Assembly: GCA_900539345.1 (NCBI GenBank)
Contig: UQBS01000094.1
Location: 1 to 6,077, forward strand
DNA: 6,077 nucleotides
Reading direction: 5' to 3'
Source: an uncultured Coriobacteriaceae bacterium
GTDB taxonomy: Bacteria; Actinomycetota; Coriobacteriia; Coriobacteriales; UMGS124
Under the pieces are notes generated by a model. That model saw nothing but the letters and a program-made list of their open reading frames with translations. It ran no database searches and was not told where the DNA came from. This document shows positions 1 to 4,538 of the stretch, piece by piece (position 1 is the stretch's first letter; every line of letters begins with the position of its first letter). The translations under genes and the position numbers were made by a program.

Positions 1-110
1 TCGCCCTCGAACGAGAAAACGCCCAACGACCTGGTGTTGTCAGACGTTTCTTCCGAACTCGCAGCTGAAGGCTGATCTTCCTGAACAGCCTGCTGCTTTT
101 CCTCCACCAT
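1..110 (-). CDS. N-terminus of an unrecognised protein (partial, runs off the left edge)
   Basis: The minus strand is open from an ATG at 110 to the edge of the window, giving 36 residues. The sequence AAAGGAG (minus strand, 123-117) lies 6 bases before this ATG. A second in-frame ATG at 116 directly abuts the Shine-Dalgarno, so 110 is the better start. The visible peptide begins MVEEKQQAVQ, is rich in Glu, Gln, Ser and Thr for about 28 residues, then turns hydrophobic (LGVFSFEG). There is no signal peptide in this stretch. An acidic, disordered-looking tail leading into a folded or membrane domain is all that can be said. The FSFEG end is loosely like the start of DUF805-type membrane proteins, but that is a weak guess. 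The gene is divergent from the cytochrome/molybdopterin operon and shares its 388-base intergenic region. Confidence 0.7.
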   Translation of the reverse strand, partial: MVEEKQQAVQEDQPSAASSEETSDNTRSLGVFSFEG

Positions 111-292
111 CCGCATCTCCTTTCCTCAAAGACCGTGAAGCGAAAAGATACCACCTCAAAAGGCGTTATGCGTTATTGGACACGGTTTGGAAACGAAATG
201 GATGAAAGAAGCTGAGATTAGCCAACGCATACAATTTTGTTCATTCAGCAAAACCGTGCGTTAAATCATTGACAAAATAGGTTATCAGTGCA

Positions 293-321
293 TTGACAAG
301 GCCTGAAAATGAGCGAATAGT
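293..321 (+). promoter_or_regulatory. Candidate sigma70 promoter of the cytochrome/molybdopterin operon
   Basis: A perfect -35 box TTGACA (293-298) is followed by a 17-base spacer and AATAGT (316-321), which matches four of six bases of TATAAT. Transcription would start near 328 and give a leader of about 170 bases, beginning just where the hairpin-rich stretch begins. A second TTGACA at 269-274 has no good -10 partner. The call rests on motif match and spacing only. Confidence 0.5.
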
Positions 322-330
322 AGACGCGAA

Positions 331-351
331 GCGTTCGGAAGGGGCGAACGC
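331..351 (+). promoter_or_regulatory. Leader hairpin 1, with a competing small hairpin
   Basis: GCGTTCG (331-337) and CGAACGC (345-351) form a perfect 7-bp stem with a 7-base loop. The left arm also belongs to a smaller hairpin, ACGC (324-327) with GCGT (331-334) around a GAA loop, so the two cannot form together. A further short palindrome, ATGC-GTT-GCAT, follows at 355-365. Mutually exclusive stems at the 5' end of a transcript are common in regulatory leaders, but no known riboswitch class is recognised here. Confidence 0.45.
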
Positions 352-378
352 GACATGCGTTGCATTGACGGGCGAAGG

Positions 379-406
379 GTGCGGGCCGCGTTATGTTGGC
401 CCGCAT
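379..406 (+). promoter_or_regulatory. Leader hairpin 2 (strong GC stem)
   Basis: TGCGGGCC (380-387) and GGCCCGCA (398-405) form a perfect 8-bp stem around a 10-base loop, extended by a G-U pair at 379/406. No run of T follows, so it is not an intrinsic terminator of the usual kind. It lies about 25 bases before an orphan Shine-Dalgarno at 432-439 and about 90 bases before the start codon of the first operon gene. It could protect the 5' end, bind a protein, or be part of a switch. Confidence 0.5.
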
Positions 407-431
407 ATGCCGCATTTGACTTGGGGACGTG

Positions 432-458
432 AAAGGAGGGACGGTTTACCGCATGTAG
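432..458 (+). promoter_or_regulatory. Orphan Shine-Dalgarno followed by an ATG-TAG start-stop
   Basis: AAAGGAGG (432-439) is as good a ribosome binding site as any in the window, yet no gene follows it at normal distance. The first ATG is at 453-455, 13 bases on, and is immediately followed by TAG (456-458). A small inverted repeat CGGT-TT-ACCG (442-451) fills the gap and could bring the two closer when folded. The real start codon at 499 has its own site (GGAAAGGGG, 483-491). This may be a minimal upstream ORF, a ribosome standby site, or a relic. Confidence 0.4.
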
Positions 459-498
459 GTGCTCGGACAAGGGGTTTTATAAGGAAAGGGGAACAAGC

Positions 499-2082
499 AT
501 GCTCAAACGGAACGTCACGTTCAAACTGGCAGCAACGCTCACCTTGGCGCTTGTCGCCGCCTCCGCCTTTGGCTTGACGGCTCAAGCCTGGGCGGACAAT
601 GCCGACATCCAACCTCGACCTGACCAGCTCGCAGAGATAAGCGGCTTCCCGACTGAGGGCAGCTTCATCGAGAATGTCGCAGCTCTTCCTGGGTTCTACC
701 AGAACGCCGAAAAAAACGCCGCGAATGCCGAGGCAAACGCCTCTCAGCGCTATGTCGACCGCAACGGCTTCGTGATTCAGCCCGTCCCCGATGACGGTAC
801 CGGCTGGAACAACACCTACCTCAACGGCGAGAACCGTGGCTGCACGAGCTGCCACACGCTTGAGAACGCACTCATGTCCTTGCCCACGTACCACCGCCTC
901 ATCTTCTTTGGATATCCCACCGAGCAGACGTTTGAGAACTGCATCGCCTGCCACTCCACGTCCTACTCCGGTCGCCACCTGGGCGACACCCTGCACACCA
1001 TCCACCTGGAGAGCGACGCCTTTATCAACGCCGACAACGGCAACTGCCAGTCGTGCCACTACATCAACTATGTGACCGGTGAGTTCCAGCGCTGGGACGA
1101 GGTCAAGTACGACGTGTACCGCGGCATCGTAAAGGTTGACGCCGACACCGCCGGCCTGGCTCTTTCCTACGATCAGACCACGGTAACGCCTCCCGAGAAC
1201 CGCTACTACAAGACGATCATCGACGAGCCCAGCGAGTGGCTCACCGACGACGCAAACGTTGACGAGTCCATTTACGAGAACTGGGTCATCAGCATCGACG
1301 GCGACTGCGCCAATCCCGTTGAGATGACGCTGCCCGAGATGGAAGAGCAGTTCGGCACCGTGACCCAGGTCATGAAGAACGACTGCACCATCAACGGCGT
1401 GGGCCAGGCCACCATCATGCAGGTGGAGGTCGAGGGTATCCCGATCAGCGCCATCATCGACTATGCCCAGCCTCTCGAGGGCGCCAACATCATGAGCCCC
1501 ATCAGCTCCGACGGTTACAACTACGCCGAGATGAGCCTTGACTGGCTTATTGAGAACGACGCCATCATCGTCACCAGGATGGACGGCAAGCTTCTGCCCA
1601 ACTCCCAGGGTTATCCCTGCCAGCTGTGGGTGTACAACACTTCCGGCGGCAATTTCGTAAAGCGCATCTCCAACCTCACGTTCATGACGCACGACCCTGA
1701 CACACTCATGAACCAGGTGTACGTGGGCCAGTTCACCGACGATCAGACCGGCGAGATTTACTCCAAGCCCAACAGCGCCGTGCTGAGCGCCCCCACTGGC
1801 GTTGTCATCGAGGGCACCGACGTGCATCTTGAGGGCATGGCCGATGCTTGGGACGAGCCTATCGCTTCCATCGAGTTCTCGCTTGATGGCGGCGCCACCT
1901 GGACCGCTATGGACACGCCCGACAACGACTCCAGGTACTGGACGTATTGGCGACTGGACTTCAAGGCCCCGCAGGCTGGTTCTTACGTGCTTAAGATCCG
2001 CACCACCAGCATCACCCCCGAGGGCGATTTCCGCGTATGCCAGTACGACACCAACTTCCTGTTCACCGTCGACGAGGCATAG
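499..2082 (+). CDS. Exported triheme cytochrome c fused to a sulfite-oxidase-fold molybdopterin domain
   Basis: The 527-residue protein starts with a Sec-like signal peptide (KR at 3-4, hydrophobic core about 9-29, likely cleavage after AQA or AWA at 30-32), so it should act outside the membrane. Residues about 110-190 carry three haem c motifs, CTSCH (115-119), CIACH (148-152) and CQSCH (183-187), with spare histidines at 132, 160, 166 and 169 as possible distal ligands. Residues about 255-400 fit the sulfite oxidase/YedY molybdopterin fold: Cys296 in a C-x-x-N-x-x-G pattern aligns with the Mo-ligand cysteine, and GYPCQLWVYN (371-380) matches the GxPxRL segment. Residues about 430-525 are the Mo-co dimerisation domain (IEFSLDGGATW, 458-468). 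The CAGNxR arginine of classical sulfite oxidases is not seen, so the substrate is unknown. The start at 499 has GGAAAGGGG 7 bases upstream. The next gene follows after 12 bases. Domain calls are firm; cofactor occupancy and reaction are inferred. Confidence 0.9.
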   Translation: MLKRNVTFKLAATLTLALVAASAFGLTAQAWADNADIQPRPDQLAEISGFPTEGSFIENVAALPGFYQNAEKNAANAEANASQRYVDRNGFVIQPVPDDGTGWNNTYLNGENRGCTSCHTLENALMSLPTYHRLIFFGYPTEQTFENCIACHSTSYSGRHLGDTLHTIHLESDAFINADNGNCQSCHYINYVTGEFQRWDEVKYDVYRGIVKVDADTAGLALSYDQTTVTPPENRYYKTIIDEPSEWLTDDANVDESIYENWVISIDGDCANPVEMTLPEMEEQFGTVTQVMKNDCTINGVGQATIMQVEVEGIPISAIIDYAQPLEGANIMSPISSDGYNYAEMSLDWLIENDAIIVTRMDGKLLPNSQGYPCQLWVYNTSGGNFVKRISNLTFMTHDPDTLMNQVYVGQFTDDQTGEIYSKPNSAVLSAPTGVVIEGTDVHLEGMADAWDEPIASIEFSLDGGATWTAMDTPDNDSRYWTYWRLDFKAPQAGSYVLKIRTTSITPEGDFRVCQYDTNFLFTVDEA

Positions 2083-2094
2083 GGAGGCATAACG

Positions 2095-2892
2095 ATGAGT
2101 AAGAACAGCAAGCGCATCAACGCAACCGTGGGTGTCCTCACAACCCTCGCGATGGGTGCATCGATGATGGCCGGCCCCATGGCTGCTTTGGCAAGCGGGC
2201 AGGCCGACCAGAGTGCAGAGCCCCAAAGTGCGCCCGAGGCAAAGGGTAGCGCAACAGTGCAGTCCGGGCTGGTGAAGACGGCTGCCATGGGCACGTTCTC
2301 CTTTGACCAGACGTACGTCTCCCCTACCGCCGACGTTGCGAGGCTGCAGGGCGTGGCCCAGGTTGCCTGCGGCGGCGCCAACGCCTCTTCGCAGGTGCGC
2401 TCGGCCGACTGGCAGCTTACCGTGAGTGGCGACGTGGACAACGCCTTCTGCGCTACCATCGGCGAGCTTGTGGAAGACGAGAGCACCCCGCAGCTCATGA
2501 CGTGCTCCTGCGGTGGCAACCCTGCAGGCGGCCGCGCCATCGTGAACGCCGAGGTCGGCGGTATTTCTATTGAGAGTCTGCTCGTGGCGTCCCAGGCGCA
2601 GAAGGGCGTCAACACGGTGACCTTCATTGCCGACGACGGCACCCAGGTCAGCGTGCCTCTGAGCTATGCAATCGGCAGGCACGCCGTTCTGGGCTGCGAG
2701 GTCAACGGCGAGGACATCGCGAACTCTGTGGGCAGCGCAAACCAACTGTGGATGGCCAAGACTCCGGCAAACTACTTCCTCAAGAACGTTGTGGAGGTCG
2801 TCTTCACGGTTGAGGACGAAGTTCCCGCTGCCCCCGTTGCTGTGAATCCGGCAAGCCCGAACGTGGGCGTGCTCACCGGCACCCAGGCGTAA
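2095..2892 (+). CDS. Exported molybdopterin-dependent oxidoreductase, sulfite-oxidase fold, lacking its dimerisation domain
   Basis: The 265-residue protein has a signal peptide (KR at 6-7, hydrophobic stretch 11-32, likely cleavage ALA|S after 33) and then a low-complexity Gln/Ala/Ser/Glu linker to about residue 58. Residues about 103-240 match the oxidoreductase molybdopterin-binding domain. TVSGDVDN (109-116) is the entry strand. Cys139 in CGGNPAGG (139-146) aligns with the Mo-ligand pattern C-x-S-N-x-x-G-G, and NAEVGGISIESLL (151-163) matches the usual NAxWxGVxLxDLL with the Trp replaced. Other cysteines are at 92, 119, 137 and 201. The C-terminal Mo-co dimerisation domain normal for the family is missing here and sits in the next gene, same frame, after one TAA and 30 bases. 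GGGAGG (2082-2087) overlaps the stop of the previous gene and is 7 bases before this ATG, so translation is probably coupled. It is probably a partner of the triheme protein; the substrate is unknown. Confidence 0.88.
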   Translation: MSKNSKRINATVGVLTTLAMGASMMAGPMAALASGQADQSAEPQSAPEAKGSATVQSGLVKTAAMGTFSFDQTYVSPTADVARLQGVAQVACGGANASSQVRSADWQLTVSGDVDNAFCATIGELVEDESTPQLMTCSCGGNPAGGRAIVNAEVGGISIESLLVASQAQKGVNTVTFIADDGTQVSVPLSYAIGRHAVLGCEVNGEDIANSVGSANQLWMAKTPANYFLKNVVEVVFTVEDEVPAAPVAVNPASPNVGVLTGTQA

Positions 2893-2908
2893 CGGCGAGT
2901 TTGGGCGC

Positions 2909-2916
2909 AAAGGAGG
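2909..2916 (+). promoter_or_regulatory. Strong ribosome binding site that decides the start of the split-off domain
   Basis: AAAGGAGG lies 6 bases before the ATG at 2923, in the 30-base gap after the TAA at 2890-2892. The gap is free of further stops in the shared frame. The near-ideal site argues that the downstream domain is really started anew here and is not only reached by read-through. Confidence 0.8.
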
Positions 2917-2922
2917 CGGACA

Positions 2923-3201
2923 ATGATAGTTCCCATGAACGTCGAGGTAGGAAAGCCGGTCACGTTCACCGGATATGCCGACGACTACGGAAACCAGATC
3001 GTGGCGGTCGAGTTCTCCCTCGATGACGGCGAGAGCTGGCACCCCTACGACGTCTCGCAATCCTCTCCCGACCTCATGGTGCATTGGACGTTCATCTACA
3101 CGCCCGAGCGTGAAGGCCGATATCGGCTTCTCGTGCGCAGCGTTACCGAGGACGGCAAGAGGAGTCCCCTGCCCGACGTGGCAGAGTTTTACGCGAGGTA
3201 A
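2923..3201 (+). CDS. Free-standing Mo-co oxidoreductase dimerisation domain
   Basis: This 92-residue protein is almost exactly one immunoglobulin-like Mo-co dimerisation domain, the C-terminal module of sulfite-oxidase-family enzymes. The signature is GKPVTFTGYADDY (10-22), then VAVEFSLDDGESW (27-39), then a W-F-Y-TPE strand and YRLLVRSVTEDG (67-78). It aligns end to end with residues about 435-525 of the triheme fusion two genes upstream. It has no signal peptide, although the molybdopterin protein it should pair with does. The gene is in the same reading frame as that protein. Only the TAA at 2890-2892 and ten codons separate the two, so the pair is collinear with a normal full-length enzyme of about 370 residues. 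It may be a separately made subunit, or the result of a stop mutation later stabilised by a new start. It is followed by a terminator-like hairpin, so it closes the operon. Confidence 0.85.
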   Translation: MIVPMNVEVGKPVTFTGYADDYGNQIVAVEFSLDDGESWHPYDVSQSSPDLMVHWTFIYTPEREGRYRLLVRSVTEDGKRSPLPDVAEFYAR

Positions 3202-3205
3202 GGCC

Positions 3206-3239
3206 CGGCGCCTGTGACGATCAACTGTCGCAGGCGCCG
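3206..3239 (+). terminator. Terminator-like hairpin at the end of the molybdopterin operon
   Basis: CGGCGCCTG (3206-3214) pairs perfectly with CAGGCGCCG (3231-3239). A U-G pair (3215/3230) and GAC/GTC (3216-3218/3227-3229) extend it to 13 bp around an 8-base loop. It starts 5 bases after the stop codon of the last operon gene. The sequence after it (TGTATTGTGT) is only moderately T-rich, so it may terminate imperfectly or mainly protect the mRNA 3' end. Confidence 0.7.
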
Positions 3240-3287
3240 ATGTATTGTGTGCTGATTGTGAATACAGCCCTAATTCCCAGATATGGG

Positions 3288-3315
3288 TTACAAGGACGGT
3301 GAAAGCGTCTATTAT
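3288..3315 (+). promoter_or_regulatory. Candidate promoter of the tRNA gene
   Basis: TATTAT (3310-3315) matches five of six -10 bases, with TTACAA (3288-3293) as a weak -35 after a 16-base spacer. An overlapping TATATT (3313-3318) is an alternative -10. Transcription would begin near 3322, a few bases before the mature tRNA end. Bases 3240-3287 hold nothing else that I recognise. Confidence 0.5.
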
Positions 3316-3326
3316 ATTGACCTCGC

Positions 3327-3403
3327 GGGCCCGTAGCTCAGTTGGTCAGAGCGTCCGGCTGATAACCGGGAGGTCACAAGTTCGAACCTTGTCGGGCCCA
3401 CCA
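3327..3403 (+). tRNA. trnI: tRNA-Ile (anticodon GAU)
   Basis: All arms of the cloverleaf can be drawn. The acceptor stem is GGGCCCG (3327-3333) with CGGGCCC (3393-3399). The D stem is GCTC/GAGC (3336-3339/3349-3352). The anticodon stem is TCCGG/CCGGG with one U-G pair (3354-3358/3366-3370). The seven-base loop has anticodon GAT at 3361-3363. The T stem is ACAAG/CTTGT (3376-3380/3388-3392) around TTCGAAC. The discriminator base is A3400 and the CCA end (3401-3403) is encoded. GAU reads the isoleucine codons AUC and AUU. It stands alone between its own promoter and terminator, not in an rRNA operon, and no integrase or duplicated 3' end suggests an attachment site here. Confidence 0.97.
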
Positions 3404-3414
3404 CTTCGCATGAT

Positions 3415-3450
3415 AAAGACCCCAGCAATCTTTGGTTGTTGGGGTCTTTT
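3415..3450 (+). terminator. Intrinsic terminator of the tRNA gene
   Basis: AAAGACCCCAGCAA (3415-3428) pairs with TTGTTGGGGTCTTT (3436-3449) over 14 bp with one G-U pair, around a 7-base loop, and runs into TTTT (3447-3450). It starts 12 bases after the CCA end. The A-tract on the left arm means it could also work on the other strand. Confidence 0.9.
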
Positions 3451-3452
3451 GC

Positions 3453-3458
3453 TATAGT
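3453..3458 (+). promoter_or_regulatory. Possible -10 box of the YeiH-family gene
   Basis: TATAGT (3453-3458) matches five of six -10 bases and starts 3 bases after the tRNA terminator. No good -35 is present; the expected place falls inside the terminator hairpin. Transcription would begin near 3465 and give a leader of about 27 bases. Because the tRNA transcript is terminated just before, the transporter gene needs its own promoter, and this is the only candidate seen. Confidence 0.35.
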
Positions 3459-3491
3459 GCGCCTTCCATCTCGTGAAAGGCTTTCAACCCC

Positions 3492-4511
3492 ATGCTCAAA
3501 ACGATTTTCTCCAAGCCGTTTGCTGTGGCGTGCGCGCTCACGTTGGCTTGCTCGGTTCTCGGCAGCCTGTTGGCGGGCCTTCCCTACCTGGCGGTCCTTG
3601 GCGCGCTCGTCATCTCGCTTATCTTGGGTGTTGTGTGCCAGGCGGCCAAGCCGGCCGTTGCCTATGCCAAGCCTGGCATCGCGCTCATCTCGAACAAGTT
3701 CCTGCGGGCGGGCATTATCTTGCTCGGCTTTAAGCTCAATCTTGTGGCCCTGGCTCAGGCGGGTGTAAAGACCATTGCGCTGGCGTGCGTGGTGGTCACG
3801 GGTACCATCTTCCTTGCCTACAATCTGGCCCGACGCTTTGGCGTCGACAAGCATCTGGCCATTCTCACTGCATCCGGCACGGGCATTTGCGGTGCGGCGG
3901 CGGTCATGGGCATCGCCTCCCAGTTGCCTGCCAGCGAAAAGGATGCCGAGCGCCACGGCGAGGACAAGGTGGTGGCCGTGGCCATCGTTGCGATTCTTGG
4001 CACGCTGTTCACGCTTGTCGACATCGCCGTGGGACCTCTGCTCGGCATGAGCGCCACGCAGTTCGGCGTCATGGCGGGCGGTTCGCTTCATGAGATTGCC
4101 CATGCGGTAGCGGCGGGCGGTGCCGGCGGCTCCGAGAGCCTCGACATCGCAATCATTACGAAGCTTTCCCGCGTGCTGTTGTTGGCTCCTGCGGCCATTA
4201 TCATCGGCGTGTGGTACCGCAAGGCCGAGGGCGTGGAGGCAGACGGCAAGGGCAAGGTGCCCATCCCTTGGTTCATGGTGGGCTTTGTTGCCGCCAGCGT
4301 TGTCGGCACCTTTGCTCCCCTCACCCAGGAGATGCTCGACGGCCTTGTCAAGGTGAGTTACCTGCTGCTTGGTATGGCCATGGCGGCTCTCGGCATGACG
4401 GTGAACTTCCGTGTGCTGCTTACTCGCGGCCGCAACGCATTCGTTGCCGCGCTCATCACCTCGGTCGTCCTGCTTGCCTTCGTCGCCGCCATGGCGCTGC
4501 TGTTCTTCTAA
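3492..4511 (+). CDS. yeiH: YeiH-family membrane protein (putative sulfate/sulfite exporter)
   Basis: The 339-residue protein is almost wholly hydrophobic, with about ten to eleven membrane segments (near 8-28, 31-50, 71-90, 95-113, 127-145, 158-180, 186-205, 220-242, 258-277, 288-306, 315-337). It is of normal length for the YeiH family (about 340-350). Family motifs are present in order: FLRAGIILLGFKL (70-82), ASGTGICGAAAV (127-138), GGSLHEIAHAVAAG (196-209), KLSRVLLLAP (224-233) and PWFMVGF (259-265). Members are annotated as putative sulfate exporters, and some enterobacterial YeiH proteins have been tied to sulfite tolerance; transport has not been shown directly for most. The start at 3492 has only a modest site, GAAAGG (3475-3480), 11 bases away. 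It is monocistronic: the tRNA terminator lies before it and a convergent gene ends 27 bases after its stop. The family is certain, the substrate is not. Confidence 0.93.
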   Translation: MLKTIFSKPFAVACALTLACSVLGSLLAGLPYLAVLGALVISLILGVVCQAAKPAVAYAKPGIALISNKFLRAGIILLGFKLNLVALAQAGVKTIALACVVVTGTIFLAYNLARRFGVDKHLAILTASGTGICGAAAVMGIASQLPASEKDAERHGEDKVVAVAIVAILGTLFTLVDIAVGPLLGMSATQFGVMAGGSLHEIAHAVAAGGAGGSESLDIAIITKLSRVLLLAPAAIIIGVWYRKAEGVEADGKGKVPIPWFMVGFVAASVVGTFAPLTQEMLDGLVKVSYLLLGMAMAALGMTVNFRVLLTRGRNAFVAALITSVVLLAFVAAMALLFF

Positions 4512-4538
4512 GCCTGAGCGTTTAGGGTGCGTCGGGTC

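Larger units (their letters stand above)
111..498. other. Divergent intergenic region with promoter and structured leader
   Basis: No protein-coding gene is supported here. The left part (about 121-300) is AT-richer and holds a tandem 7-mer GCGTTAT (163-169, 170-176), a separated inverted pair CACGGTTT (181-188) and AAACCGTG (251-258), and a direct repeat ATTGACAA (268-275, 292-299). The 9-mer TGCATTGAC occurs at 289-297 and again at 361-369. The right part (about 324-458) is GC-rich and full of short perfect inverted repeats, listed separately. An in-frame TGA at 430-432, with no ATG, GTG or TTG codon after it, fixes 499 as the first usable start of the downstream gene. Confidence 0.75.

Noticed and set aside
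379..406. Intrinsic terminator or attenuator in the leader
   Set aside because: The stem is strong but no T-run follows, so it is listed as a leader hairpin only.
293..577. 94-codon open frame overlapping the leader and the start of gene 1
   Set aside because: It starts at a TTG inside the -35 box, has no ribosome binding site, and runs out of frame into a well-supported gene.
1983..2642. Minus-strand open frame of 219 codons over the operon junction
   Set aside because: Shadow of two coding genes, with no domain or start signal.
2890..2892. Recoding of the TAA as an amino acid (selenocysteine or pyrrolysine)
   Set aside because: These use TGA and TAG, not TAA, and no selenocysteine-type structure is evident. 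Ordinary read-through or a true split is more likely.
391..3084. Antisense open frame of 897 codons across all three operon genes
   Set aside because: It mirrors genes with clear domains, its product is a Val/His/Gly/Ala-rich string without any recognisable domain, and no ribosome binding site or promoter fits. It is a by-product of GC-rich third positions.
3327..3403. tRNA as an integration site of a mobile element
   Set aside because: No integrase, no repeated tRNA 3' end and no change in gene content that suggests an island boundary.
3312..4103. Minus-strand open frame of 263 codons over the tRNA and the YeiH gene
   Set aside because: It runs through a complete tRNA and its terminator and opposes a well-defined membrane protein.
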